From: Acinetobacter harbinensis
Lineage (GTDB): Bacteria; Pseudomonadota; Gammaproteobacteria; Pseudomonadales; Moraxellaceae
Length of the DNA: 56,815 nucleotides
Direction: 5' to 3'
NCBI RefSeq assembly: GCF_000816495.1
Contig: NZ_JXBK01000001.1
Location: 591,234-648,048, forward strand
The number at the start of each line of letters is the position of its first letter. The first letter of the stretch is position 1. Of this stretch, positions 18,287 through 27,174 are shown in pieces. A program made the translations under genes and the position numbers. The notes under the pieces are model-generated. The model made no database searches and was not told the origin of the DNA. It was given only the letters and a program-made list of their open reading frames with translations.

Positions 18287-19963
18287 ATGGAAAAAATTTG
18301 GTTCGCTGAATACCAAAAAATGGGGATTCCTCAAACTGTAGAATTACCAGCAGAAAATACCTCACTTAATGATGTTTTTGAACGTAATTTTCAAAAATTT
18401 GGTTCACGTGACGCCTTTATCTTTATGGATAAAGTCTTAACTTTTGATGAGCTAGAAGCAGCAAGCCGTAAATTTGCAACTTATCTACAAAGTTTAGGAT
18501 TGGCCAAAGGTTCTCGCGTTGCCGTGATGATGCCGAACGTGCTGCAATATCCAGTGGTTGCACTGGGGGTATTTCGTGCAGGTCTCGTCTTGGTCAATGT
18601 CAATCCGCTGTATACCTCGCGTGAGCTTGAACATCAGCTGAACGATTCTGGTGCAGAAGTGTTGGTGATTGTTGAAAACTTTGCCACTGTGTATCAAGCC
18701 ATTATTGGTAAGACGCCAGTAAAACACGTGGTGGTTGCCTCTGTAGGCGATATGTTGGGGGCTTTAAAAGGCACTTTGGTTAACTTTGTTTTACGTTCAG
18801 TTCGTAAGCAAATTCCAGCTTGGAATATTCCGGGCCATATCAAATTTAATGCCGCTATGGCAAAAGTCAGTGCCAGCAACTATAAACGTCCTGTTTTAAC
18901 TTTAAGCGATACAGCCGTCCTACAATATACCGGCGGTACCACAGGGGTGTCTAAAGGTGCAGAATTAACGCATCGTAACCTTGTGGCCAATATGTTGCAG
19001 TGCGATGGTATTTTCCAAAGCAAATTTGGCGCTCAAGACGGCTCTAAAGATGACCGTATTTTCTGTGCTTTGCCGCTGTATCATATTTTTGCGTTCATGG
19101 TCTGTGCCATGTACGGCATGTATAAAGGCCAAGCCAACGTTCTGATTCCTAATCCACGTGATTTACCTGCTGTGATTAAAGAGCTGGCTAAATATCAACC
19201 TTCGTTCTTCCCAGCGGTAAACACGTTGTTTAATGCGTTGGTGAACAACGAAGAGTTTAGACAGCTTGACCACAGCAAACTGAAAATGGCGATGGGCGGT
19301 GGTATGGCCGTACTTCCCTCTACTGCAGAAGTATGGAAAAAGATTACTGGCACCAATATTATCGAAGGTTATGGTTTGTCGGAAACCTCACCGGTTGCGA
19401 CGGCTAATCCGCCTGCATCAAATGAGTTTAGTGGCACCATTGGTATTCCACTGCCTTTAACTGACGTGGCAATTTTAGATGACGATGGCAATGATATGCC
19501 ATTGGGTGAACAAGGCGAAATTTCGATTCGCGGACCACAAGTCATGAAAGGCTATTGGAACCGTCCGGATGAAACTGAAAAAGTCATGACCAATGGTTTC
19601 TTCCGTACTGGTGATATCGGTATTATGGACAGCCGTGGTTATATCAAAATTGTAGATCGTAAAAAAGATATGATTTTGGTGTCGGGCTTTAATGTTTATC
19701 CATCCGAAATTGAAGAAGTGGTTTCACAACATCCGAAAGTGCTGGAAGTTGCAGCGATTGGTGTACCGGATGAGAAATCAGGTGAAGTACCAAAACTATT
19801 TGTGGTGAAAAAAGATCCGTCTTTAACCACAGAAGAAGTTCTGGCCTATGCCAAAGAAAACTTAACCGGTTATAAACGCCCGCGTTATGTTGAATTTATT
19901 GATGAATTACCAAAATCGAATGTAGGCAAAATTTTACGTAAAGATTTACGTAAAACAGCTTAA
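18287..19963 (+). CDS. fadD: Long-chain fatty acid-CoA ligase
   Basis: ATP-dependent acyl-CoA synthetase, 558 residues, of the ANL superfamily. It activates fatty acids for beta-oxidation or lipid synthesis at the inner face of the membrane. Motifs seen: the AMP-binding P-loop YTGGTTGVSKGAELTHRN near residue 213, GYGLSETSP near 365, TGDIG near 444, and the hinge and C-terminal segment DRKKDMILVSGFNVYP near 458, with PKSNVGKILRKDLR at the end carrying the catalytic lysine. Length and motif set match FadD. It is a single gene with its own terminator. Confidence 0.93.
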   Translation: MEKIWFAEYQKMGIPQTVELPAENTSLNDVFERNFQKFGSRDAFIFMDKVLTFDELEAASRKFATYLQSLGLAKGSRVAVMMPNVLQYPVVALGVFRAGLVLVNVNPLYTSRELEHQLNDSGAEVLVIVENFATVYQAIIGKTPVKHVVVASVGDMLGALKGTLVNFVLRSVRKQIPAWNIPGHIKFNAAMAKVSASNYKRPVLTLSDTAVLQYTGGTTGVSKGAELTHRNLVANMLQCDGIFQSKFGAQDGSKDDRIFCALPLYHIFAFMVCAMYGMYKGQANVLIPNPRDLPAVIKELAKYQPSFFPAVNTLFNALVNNEEFRQLDHSKLKMAMGGGMAVLPSTAEVWKKITGTNIIEGYGLSETSPVATANPPASNEFSGTIGIPLPLTDVAILDDDGNDMPLGEQGEISIRGPQVMKGYWNRPDETEKVMTNGFFRTGDIGIMDSRGYIKIVDRKKDMILVSGFNVYPSEIEEVVSQHPKVLEVAAIGVPDEKSGEVPKLFVVKKDPSLTTEEVLAYAKENLTGYKRPRYVEFIDELPKSNVGKILRKDLRKTA

Positions 19964-19973
19964 ATCAGATGAT

Positions 19974-20002
19974 AAAAAAAGCGCCGAAAGGGCGCTTTTT
20001 TT
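19974..20002 (+). terminator. Bidirectional rho-independent terminator
   Basis: A7 plus GCGCC, loop GAAAG, then GGCGC plus T7. The A and T runs on both sides let it end both fadD and the converging small membrane protein gene. Confidence 0.92.
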
Positions 20003-20005
20003 ATT

Positions 20006-20392
20006 CTAAATTTTATCTTTCATCATCCAACGATCAATATACGGTCGGGCAATGGCAAAAATGGCCACAAAGGTCGACATGGTGCCAAATTGACGCGCAA
20101 AGCCTGAAAAGTAAAAGCTGCCATAGCTAAAGAAGTTATCCACTGTACAGTAAACTAAAATCACCAACAGCCAGTAGCTTAATTTTTGCCGACGAATAGC
20201 CACCATCCATAAGGCCACAATTAATAAAATCAGCGTGCCTAAGGTGGAGCCAATATTTAAGTTGGCGCAGATCGTGGCGATTAAGAATGCAATAATCGGC
20301 AATACAATTTTAAGTACACGATCTACTTTGCCTTGATGTTGGCGCTGTTTTTCAAGTACGTCGAACATTTTTTGCTGATCGGGACTGTCCAT
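20006..20392 (-). CDS. Conserved hypothetical membrane protein
   Basis: A 128-residue protein I do not recognise. It starts with a charged, Gln-rich amphipathic stretch (about residues 1-25) and then has three to four hydrophobic segments (about 26-45, 48-66, 70-86, 98-115). The tail is short and basic. There is no signal peptide or known motif. It is convergent with fadD, sharing its terminator, and divergent from the MAPEG gene. The start ATG at 20392 is preceded by AAGGATCC. It is probably a small inner-membrane protein of unknown function. Confidence 0.7.
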   Translation of the reverse strand: MDSPDQQKMFDVLEKQRQHQGKVDRVLKIVLPIIAFLIATICANLNIGSTLGTLILLIVALWMVAIRRQKLSYWLLVILVYCTVDNFFSYGSFYFSGFARQFGTMSTFVAIFAIARPYIDRWMMKDKI

Positions 20393-20498
20393 CTTGGATC
20401 CTTATGAGGCATTGATAAAAACATTATAATTTAACAAAAATTATTGCGGAAACACCATGCTATGATATGTGGCAGAAAATCTTAACGAGAAAAATGAG

Positions 20499-20897
20499 AT
20501 GCAAAACATAAGCGGAATAATCTATCTCATCTTAATCGCCTGTTTATTGCCGTATGTCTTTGCCATGATTGCGAAAAAAACAGCCGGTTTTAAAGCCAAA
20601 GATAATCAACATCCCCGAGATTTTTTAGCAAAAACCACTGGATTGGCGGCACGTGCCAATGCAGCACAGCAAAACAGTTTTGAAAGCTTGCCGTTATTTA
20701 TTGCTGCTATTTTAATGGCAGAATATATGGTGATCTCGCAAACCGTCATTATGACGTTTGGGATGGCCTATATTGTATTACGAATCCTGTACGGAATTTG
20801 CTATTTAGCCAACTGGGCCACCTTACGTTCTATTGTGTGGCTGTTGTCTTTGCTATGTCCTATTTTGCTGTTGGTATTGGTGATTAAACTGACTTAA
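20499..20897 (+). CDS. MAPEG family membrane protein
   Basis: A 132-residue, four-helix membrane protein of the MAPEG superfamily (membrane-associated proteins in eicosanoid and glutathione metabolism). The family pattern is present: NQHPRDFLAKTTGLAARANAAQQNSFESLPLF, in which the R-A-x-x-A-x-x-N-x-x-E core lies between helices 1 and 2. Bacterial members are mostly uncharacterised; some bind glutathione. I chose the ATG at 20499, which puts helix 1 directly at the N-terminus. A GTG ten codons earlier (20469) remains possible and would add a charged tail. Confidence 0.8.
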   Translation: MQNISGIIYLILIACLLPYVFAMIAKKTAGFKAKDNQHPRDFLAKTTGLAARANAAQQNSFESLPLFIAAILMAEYMVISQTVIMTFGMAYIVLRILYGICYLANWATLRSIVWLLSLLCPILLLVLVIKLT

Positions 20898-21025
20898 TCT
20901 TTAGTCCAATCATGCAAATATATATTTTGGTCTGACAGATGTATAATCGCCAAGTTATTTAATGTCCAAAAACCGTTATAATCAGTGCGGTTTAAATCAG
21001 ATTTAACTTGTTCAAGAGTGATGCT

Positions 21026-21553
21026 ATGAGCTACAGCAATATCCCACCGGGTAAAGATGCCCCAAACGACATCTACGTTATTATTGAAATTCCTGCCAAT
21101 GCAGCACCGATTAAATACGAAATTGACAAAGATTCAGATGCATTATTTGTCGACCGTTTTATGGGTACAGCAATGTTCTATCCAGCGAACTACGGTTATG
21201 TGCCGAATACCCTGTCAGAAGATGGTGATCCATTAGACGTATTGGTGGTAACGCCGCATCCAGTAGAGCCAGGTTCAGTGATTCGTTGCCGTCCAGTAGG
21301 CAAATTGAATATGGAAGATGATGGTGGTATTGATGCGAAATTAATCGCTGTACCCCACGAAAAATTAAGCCCAATTTATAAAGATGTTCAAGAATATACC
21401 GATCTTCCTGAATTGTTGCTCAAACAAATCGAGCATTTCTTTGCACATTATAAAGATCTTGAGCCAGGCAAATGGGTCAAACTTAGCGGCTGGGAAGGCT
21501 CTGACGTTGCCAAAGCAGAAATCTTAAAATCGATTGAAGCTGCTAAAAAATAA
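21026..21553 (+). CDS. ppa: Inorganic pyrophosphatase
   Basis: Family I soluble pyrophosphatase, 175 residues, a cytosolic hexamer in related bacteria. It hydrolyses pyrophosphate to two phosphates and so pulls biosynthetic reactions forward. The metal-binding signature [10 protein letters not shown] is near residues 62-71, with the catalytic Lys/Tyr segments KYEIDKDS and NYGYVPNT upstream. The ATG at 21026 gives the classical [13 protein letters not shown] start and follows AAGAG; a frame six codons longer exists but is not needed. Two TATAAT hexamers at 20942 and 20977 are candidate -10 boxes. Confidence 0.96.
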   Translation: MSYSNIPPGKDAPNDIYVIIEIPANAAPIKYEIDKDSDALFVDRFMGTAMFYPANYGYVPNTLSEDGDPLDVLVVTPHPVEPGSVIRCRPVGKLNMEDDGGIDAKLIAVPHEKLSPIYKDVQEYTDLPELLLKQIEHFFAHYKDLEPGKWVKLSGWEGSDVAKAEILKSIEAAKK

Positions 21554-21609
21554 TTTTGCAGCTTAGTTAATAAGTTTAACCTAGGTTCATTCAAAGCTTA
21601 AAGCCAATA

Positions 21610-21637
21610 AAAAACCCACATCATGATGTGGGTTTTT
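21610..21637. terminator. Bidirectional terminator between ppa and the OprD-type gene
   Basis: Fully palindromic AAAACCCACATCA / TGATGTGGGTTTT with flanking A and T runs. It lies between two convergent genes. Confidence 0.92.
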
Positions 21638-21663
21638 ATATCTCTATATTTTAATCGAGAGGA

Positions 21664-22968
21664 TTAAAATAATTTTACAGGGATATCTAACCAAATACGC
21701 CATTCATTGGTATCACCGATATAAGGCTTTTGGTAAGCATCACTGGCGCGGTAGTAAGAGTGACGCAGGCGTAAGCTGGCATCTTTAGCAAAGCCAGATT
21801 GCATGGTGTATTTAACCTGATTAAAGAACTCACGTTCTTGCGCATTATCGGTAATGAGTTGAGCACGATCAATTTCACCGGCTACATTAATATCCCAACC
21901 GTAAACAAAGGCTGTGGTCCAGCTTAAACCTGGTACATTCATTGCAGCAAAGTCATAGCTGTATTGCAGTTGTGCTGATTTTTCACCATTCCCAATAAAA
22001 TCAGACAAGTATGAGTTCGGCATGTAAATCGTTTGCTGACCATCACCGACACCTTTCCCTAGACCGTAGTCATAACCGGTGTTACCCGTATTTTGCTGGT
22101 AAGCGACCATCACATTGTGTGGGCCGGTATTGTAGGTCGCAGAAAGTGCCCAAATATTATTGCTTAAGTTGCTAAGATCATTTGTGGTATGCGAGTAGGT
22201 ATATGCACTGCCATCTGATTTCTCATCCCACTCGGTATGATAACCACTAAAATCATAAGTCAATGAACTCTTATCTGCCAATGGATAGCTATAGTTGGCA
22301 TTGACATAATGACGTTCTAAACGGTCTTTAATATCTGTACCGTAATAAGAGGTGCTTAAGTTATCGTTAAATTTATATTTGCCACCCCAAACTATTGCTT
22401 GGTCAAGTTCGTTACCATCAGTGGTGATTTGATCTGAATATTGATTTTCAGTAAATTTACCCGCAATCAAACTTAAATTTTTAATTTCATTACTTTGCAG
22501 TAATACGCCAGTAAAGTATTCTGGCACTAAACGAGCAGTATTACTGGCCAATACAGGAATATCTAAAACTTGTGTACCATAAGTTGCAGTGGTATTCGAT
22601 ACGCGCGCTTTTACATAACCGCCGCCACGCACCCAATGGTCGTATGCTGATCCATCATTATTTTTTGGAATCATGCCATTGCCTGCATGGGCATTTTCAC
22701 CCAGCTTGAATGAGGCATCACCAATAATACCTGCACCAAAGCCGATCACGCCTGGAGTAAAGCCAGAGTCGAGTTTTACAATCGCTGTTTGTGCAGTAGA
22801 GCGGGTATCTTCAACGCCATTTTTCTTATCACGGCTTAAAAAACCGGTACGAAATAATACTGAACCTGAAGCATCTTCAACAAAACCTTTGGTTTCGCTT
22901 TGTTCGCTGGCATAGGCGGTGGAAATAAGTGCCGCCTGAATAAGAATTGCTAAAGTAAGTTTTTGCAT
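21664..22968 (-). CDS. OprD family outer-membrane porin
   Basis: A 434-residue outer-membrane protein with a clear signal peptide (about residues 1-20, ending AYA). The OprD family start EDASGSVLFRTGFLSRDKKNG leads into an 18-strand barrel, with the typical NEWRIWLDIPVKLF ending, where the final Phe is the BAM recognition residue. OprD-type porins pass basic amino acids, aromatic acids or other small organics; I cannot tell which here. In Acinetobacter some members have been discussed for carbapenem uptake, but not all. It is a single gene with a TATAC-ATTAC-GTATA inverted repeat in its promoter region near 23018-23032. Confidence 0.9.
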   Translation of the reverse strand: MQKLTLAILIQAALISTAYASEQSETKGFVEDASGSVLFRTGFLSRDKKNGVEDTRSTAQTAIVKLDSGFTPGVIGFGAGIIGDASFKLGENAHAGNGMIPKNNDGSAYDHWVRGGGYVKARVSNTTATYGTQVLDIPVLASNTARLVPEYFTGVLLQSNEIKNLSLIAGKFTENQYSDQITTDGNELDQAIVWGGKYKFNDNLSTSYYGTDIKDRLERHYVNANYSYPLADKSSLTYDFSGYHTEWDEKSDGSAYTYSHTTNDLSNLSNNIWALSATYNTGPHNVMVAYQQNTGNTGYDYGLGKGVGDGQQTIYMPNSYLSDFIGNGEKSAQLQYSYDFAAMNVPGLSWTTAFVYGWDINVAGEIDRAQLITDNAQEREFFNQVKYTMQSGFAKDASLRLRHSYYRASDAYQKPYIGDTNEWRIWLDIPVKLF

Positions 22969-23528
22969 TGGGAAAGAGCCTTATACAAAATAAGAAGATT
23001 AAATTGCAGGAATTGTATACGTAATGTATAGCAAAAAAATATTTTTTTATGAATTTTATTGAAGAAAAGTTAAGCTTTGTTTACATCGCATTAATAATCA
23101 TAAATGACCGCTTAATTAAAAAAAAGAAACTCTATATAGAAATATTATTTAAAACAATAATCTAGATTCATAACCTATTTTTTTTATGGTTATTTCTATT
23201 TAAAATCACCTTTAAAAAATACGATGAATTGATGATTTTGATTGAATTTGGATTATTAATACTTTGGTCTTACAGTCTTTCAACGTTATTGTCTTGGACT
23301 TAAGCGCCTATATTTAAACCAAAATTTGATTATATTTTGGTCAGCTATTGCGCATTAAAAATGAGGATGTATAAGAGTGTTTATTCTGCTACATAGTGGT
23401 GCTGAGTTAGAGGCTTGCATATACAAAGATTAGAACAATTTAACCCATAATAATAAAAAAGCTTTAGAATTCGCAGCCTAACTTAATGGCTAAAGCATCA
23501 TCTATCTTGCATGATGAAAGGGGTAAAA
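22969..23528. other. AT-rich intergenic region, 560 bp
   Basis: Divergent control region between the OprD and first TorF porin genes; no gene is seen. It contains a perfect inverted repeat, ACCAAAAT (23318-23325) and ATTTTGGT (23334-23341), and a weaker one, ATAACC...GGTTAT, near 23170-23196. TATACGTAATGTATA near 23018-23032 lies close to the OprD start. The length and A/T richness suggest several regulator sites, none identified. Confidence 0.5.
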
Positions 23529-24308
23529 ATGCAGCATACTTCACATAAAATGGCGTTATTTTTGGTGCTGGGCTTAAGCACCATAACGGCCTTTGCTGAA
23601 GAATTTAGTCCGACCCCAACTCCAGCAGCATCGCTGAGTGGCAGTTTTGCTGTGGTGAATAAATATATTTACCGCGGTGCGGTTGAAAATAATGATGTTG
23701 CTTTGCAAGCGGGCATTGAATATGCCTATGGCAATGCTTGGAGTGTGGGCTATTGGGGTTCAACACTAGATTATGATCCATCCGATAGCAGTGAAGATAA
23801 AGACCATGGCTTTGAGCATGATTTTTATCTGGCCTATGCCAAGCAGATTAATCCAGATTGGCGCTATAAAGTGCAAACAACGGCCTATTATTATCAAGAT
23901 GGTGGCAGTGTCTATGCCGAAAATGGCGATAAACGTAGCACCACAGCCTTTGATGTACTGGGCGAATTGGGTTATAAAAATTTGAGCTTGGCAGCAGTCG
24001 TGGTATTAAATGATGCTTCTTTTGCCAATGCAGGGGATATTTATTTAAGCGCAGCCTATGCTCAGAATTTACCGCAAGATTTTATTTTGAATACGTCTGT
24101 CGGCATGTCAATTTATAACAGCCACCGCGATGACAGTATTATCAGCACACGCAAGGATGTGGCTTTGAATGAAGCACGTATTGGGGTGAGTAAAGAGATT
24201 GCACATACCGCAGCTACCGCATCTTTAGACTATGTGATTGGTGGGCAAGATCGTTTGGCTGAACATTTTGATGATCGATGGGTGTTGGGATTAAATTTTA
24301 ATTTCTAA
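23529..24308 (+). CDS. TorF family putative porin (TIGR02001), copy 1
   Basis: A 259-residue outer-membrane beta-barrel protein with a signal peptide (about residues 1-23, ending AFA). It has the family's opening strand SGSFAVVNKYIYRG and a barrel that ends in LNFNF, a C-terminal Phe suited to BAM insertion. The ATG at 23529 follows AAAGGGG at good spacing; an ATG six codons earlier overlaps that site. The family is annotated as putative porin without proven substrate. It is followed by a second, diverged copy 377 bp on. An ACTGCGT/ACGCAGT hairpin and then a terminator follow the stop codon. Confidence 0.85.
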   Translation: MQHTSHKMALFLVLGLSTITAFAEEFSPTPTPAASLSGSFAVVNKYIYRGAVENNDVALQAGIEYAYGNAWSVGYWGSTLDYDPSDSSEDKDHGFEHDFYLAYAKQINPDWRYKVQTTAYYYQDGGSVYAENGDKRSTTAFDVLGELGYKNLSLAAVVVLNDASFANAGDIYLSAAYAQNLPQDFILNTSVGMSIYNSHRDDSIISTRKDVALNEARIGVSKEIAHTAATASLDYVIGGQDRLAEHFDDRWVLGLNFNF

Positions 24309-24339
24309 CTGCGTCACTTTTAACGCAGTGTGAAAATAT

Positions 24340-24378
24340 AAAAGTGCGTTTATTGCGTTCAATAAGTGCACTTTTTTT
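24340..24378 (+). terminator. Rho-independent terminator, TorF copy 1
   Basis: AAAAGTGC (24340-24347) pairs with GCACTTTT (24368-24375) across a 20-base loop, followed by further T. A separate 7-bp hairpin, ACTGCGT / ACGCAGT, precedes it at 24308-24329. Confidence 0.75.
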
Positions 24379-24685
24379 AATTTTAATTAAATACTTGATT
24401 GAACAAATTAAGTCTTAAAAATATGTCCGTAAAAATCGGGTGCAATCTGCTTCAACAGTAAAAAATAATAAAGATTTTACGTTTTTTTGAACAATTGAAA
24501 TAGAAAATTAACGCCCAAAGGCCAGATACTGCCTGCTGGATGAGGTGTCTAAAGCAGTGCTACGGTGCAGCTGAGCCAGTTTTACTGGCCAGTGTATTTG
24601 GCTTATAGCCACGTTTATTTTTAAGAACTGGCATAGCAATTGCTAATAACCCATTGAGTCTATAAAAATGATTGGGGATATTCAT
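24379..24685 (+). other. Structured leader region before TorF copy 2, 307 bp
   Basis: No gene is seen. From about 24515 to 24650 the composition shifts to higher G+C than the flanks, with several short stem-loops: GGCCAG paired with CTGGCC across the segment, CCAG-TTTTA-CTGG, TGGCT-TAT-AGCCA, and the palindrome TAGCAATTGCTA at 24634-24645. This could be a structured mRNA leader, a small RNA or an operator cluster. Confidence 0.45.
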
Positions 24686-25447
24686 ATGCTTAAAAAATTA
24701 TTCGTTGCGGTAACATTGACCAGCTTATCTGGCGCAGTCTTTGCCGATGAATCTGCAGGATTACCCTGGGGCTTATCTTTAAGTGGCGCTGCGGCAATCA
24801 GCACAGATTATCGTTTTCGTGGCATAACGCAAACAGATACTGATCCGGCAATTCAAGCCGGATTTAGCTTGATCCATCCGTCTGGTCTGTATGCAGGACT
24901 TTGGGGTTCAAATGTAAATTTTGGGGTCGATACACCGCATTTAGAGCTTGATCCTTCTTTCGGTTATAGCCGCACTTTAGAGACGTTAAGCAGCAAGCCA
25001 ATTGTAGATGTCGGTGTGCTGTATTACAGCTACCCCAGTGCCAGCGAGTTAAATTGGGCGGAACTCTACACCAAACTGTCCTTTAAAAATAAGCTACTCG
25101 AAGGCGATTATTTATTTACCAATCTTAACTATAGCAATGATTATGCAGGGGTCGGTGCAGATAGCTGGAATTTGAATATGGCCTATTCTGCCCCCTTGGC
25201 TTCGAGCGGTTTTTCTGCCCTGATTGGCGTAGGGTATAGCGTGGTTGATGAGGATAAATATAGCTTTAATGGCGATGATCATTATCTGGACTGGAAAGCG
25301 GCGCTGAGCTATAGCTTTAAATCGGTATCGGGTGCAACAGCAGAGTTAGCAGCGATAGGAACCAATCTAGAAACTAAGGGGCTATCTGATGCAGCAAAAC
25401 GAGGGATTGAAACCGGCGCCGTATTCACTTTAAGCAAAGCCTTTTAA
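24686..25447 (+). CDS. TorF family putative porin (TIGR02001), copy 2
   Basis: A 253-residue outer-membrane protein, signal peptide about residues 1-20 (ending VFA). It has the TIGR02001 opening SLSGAAAISTDYRFRGITQTDTDPAIQAGFSL and ends SKAF with the C-terminal Phe. It is clearly related to copy 1 (same layout and first strand) but strongly diverged, so the pair is an old duplication rather than a recent one. The ATG at 24686 follows GGGGATATTC. Transport substrate unknown. A strong terminator follows. Confidence 0.85.
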   Translation: MLKKLFVAVTLTSLSGAVFADESAGLPWGLSLSGAAAISTDYRFRGITQTDTDPAIQAGFSLIHPSGLYAGLWGSNVNFGVDTPHLELDPSFGYSRTLETLSSKPIVDVGVLYYSYPSASELNWAELYTKLSFKNKLLEGDYLFTNLNYSNDYAGVGADSWNLNMAYSAPLASSGFSALIGVGYSVVDEDKYSFNGDDHYLDWKAALSYSFKSVSGATAELAAIGTNLETKGLSDAAKRGIETGAVFTLSKAF

Positions 25448-25476
25448 GGGTAAAAATCTGAACTTTACTTTGAAAG

Positions 25477-25516
25477 AAAAAGCCCCGCGCCAGCCAAGCT
25501 GTAGTGGGGCTTTTTA
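25477..25516. terminator. Terminator after TorF copy 2, likely bidirectional
   Basis: AAAAAGCCCC pairs with GGGGCTTTTT across a 19-base loop. T-rich tracts exist on both strands, so it may also stop transcription coming from comM. Confidence 0.85.
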
Positions 25517-25620
25517 TATGCTAAACGCGGTTTCTTACTTACTCAATGCTGATCACTTTAGCCGTGCTGATGTATTAAAGAGTTGTTGATGTGTGTTGAT
25601 TTTTAAACTACTGAATCAGG

Positions 25621-27108
25621 CTAATTTTGTTGTGCGCGGTAAGATAAAGCTTCACTTAAATGTGTAGTTTGAATATCGGTATGCTGCGCCAAGTCTGCAA
25701 TACTGCGGGCCACGCGTAATACCCGATGATAGCCACGTGCTGATAGATTTAAGCGCTGCTGCGCCATCTCCATCATTTTTTCTGCCTGCGCATCCAGTAT
25801 GGCAAATTGTTCTAGCTGCTGCGGTGTTAAGGCATGATTTAAGCACTGTTGGCGCTGCATTTGTAAGGCGTAGGCCTGAATCACGCGTTGCCGTACAGTA
25901 TCTGAATTCTCCACTGTAGTTTTATTTTGTAGCTCATTGGCGTGTAAAGGGGGTACATCAAGATGTAGATCAATGCGGTCAAGTAGCGGACCAGAAATAC
26001 GATTTTGATAGCGTTTAATGGCCTCACTTGAACATTGACAGCGCACATCCTGATTAAAGGCATAGCCGCAAGGACAAGGATTCATTGCCGCAATCAATTG
26101 AAAATTTGCCGGAAAAGTGGTTTGTCTCGATGCCCGTGAGATCACAATTTCTTTCGCCTCTAAGGGCTGTCTTAGCACCTCTAAAACCTTGCGATCGAAT
26201 TCGGGTAATTCATCTAAAAATAACACGCCCAAATGTGCCAGCGTAATTTCTCCGGGCTTTGGATGAGAGCCGCCACCAACTAAAGCCACAGCTGACGCGG
26301 TATGATGTGGGGCGCGAAAAGGCCGCTGCCCAAAAGGGTGGGCGGTATTGGACACTGAATAGATCCGCGCCACTTCTAAGTTCTCTTGGCTGTCTAAAGG
26401 CGGTAAAATACTGGCCAGACGTGAGGCCAACAAAGTTTTACCCGTCCCCGGTGGCCCTTTAAACAGTAACGAATGGCCGCCAGCTGCGGCAATCTCTAAG
26501 GCGCGCCGTGGGCGAAGTTGCCCTTTGACATCGGCTAAATCAAATTTATAGTGCTTAGTGGCAGCAACCTCAGCGGCGGTATAGGGCTGAATAATCTGCT
26601 GCTGAGATAAATGTTCACAGACCTGCTTTAAATGCTGTGCGGCAAAAACCTGAAAATTGGGCAGTTGGCAGGCGTGTTCAGCATTTTGTGCCGGTACAAC
26701 CAATTGATGCGCAGCCTGTTGGCAGGCCATGGCAATACTTAAAATACCGCTTACGGGACGCAGTTGTCCATCTAAAGCCAATTCACCAATAAACTCTAAT
26801 CCATCGGTGGAATGTTCCGCAATTTGTCCGGATGCCATCAAGATGCCCAAGGCAATGGGTAAATCCAGCCGTGAGCCATCTTTGGGTAAGTCCGCCGGCG
26901 CTAAATTGATGGTCAGGCGTTTGGTCGGAAATAAAAAGCCACTGTTAATAATGGCCGAGCGCACCCGATCTTTACTTTCACGTACTGCAGCTTCAGGCAG
27001 TCCAACAATGGTCAAAGAGGGCAGTCCTTGACTGACATGGACTTCAACCTCAATTAAGGGGGCATGCAGCCCAAGCAAACCTCGGGTATAAATTTTAGCA
27101 AAAGACAT
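25621..27108 (-). CDS. comM: YifB/ComM family Mg chelatase-like AAA+ ATPase
   Basis: A 495-residue AAA+ helicase that promotes branch migration during natural transformation. The N-terminal ChlI/Lon-like domain is at about 20-145, Walker A GPPGTGKT at 218-225, Walker B VLFLDELPEF near 300, and the zinc-like Cys group PCPCGY near 348 with a second CQC. The C-terminal helical domain ends at RAQQN. In A. baumannii comM is the usual insertion site of AbaR resistance islands; here the frame is full length and uninterrupted. It is downstream of ubiK on the same strand. Confidence 0.94.
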   Translation of the reverse strand: MSFAKIYTRGLLGLHAPLIEVEVHVSQGLPSLTIVGLPEAAVRESKDRVRSAIINSGFLFPTKRLTINLAPADLPKDGSRLDLPIALGILMASGQIAEHSTDGLEFIGELALDGQLRPVSGILSIAMACQQAAHQLVVPAQNAEHACQLPNFQVFAAQHLKQVCEHLSQQQIIQPYTAAEVAATKHYKFDLADVKGQLRPRRALEIAAAGGHSLLFKGPPGTGKTLLASRLASILPPLDSQENLEVARIYSVSNTAHPFGQRPFRAPHHTASAVALVGGGSHPKPGEITLAHLGVLFLDELPEFDRKVLEVLRQPLEAKEIVISRASRQTTFPANFQLIAAMNPCPCGYAFNQDVRCQCSSEAIKRYQNRISGPLLDRIDLHLDVPPLHANELQNKTTVENSDTVRQRVIQAYALQMQRQQCLNHALTPQQLEQFAILDAQAEKMMEMAQQRLNLSARGYHRVLRVARSIADLAQHTDIQTTHLSEALSYRAQQN

Positions 27109-27157
27109 TCTTTTTATTCCATTATTTTGCGTTATTTTTAGTCGTTTTGTCTTTTAA

Positions 27158-27174
27158 TGCACCAAAGAGGTGCT
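27158..27174. promoter_or_regulatory. NtrC-box-like inverted repeat
   Basis: TGCACCA-AAG-AGGTGCT matches the enteric NtrC site TGCACCA-N3-TGGTGCA at all but two of the 14 arm positions, with the same length. It lies at the end of ubiK, about 450 bp upstream of the glnK sigma-54 promoter, so it could be a distal enhancer. It could equally be a small stem-loop behind ubiK, although no T tract follows on the minus strand. Confidence 0.35.

Noticed and set aside
20925..23285. Shared motif TTTGGTCTGACAG before ppa and TTTGGTCTTACAG near 23269
   Set aside because: Twelve of 13 bases agree, but the genes are unrelated, the motif is not symmetric, and two copies can arise by chance in AT-rich DNA.
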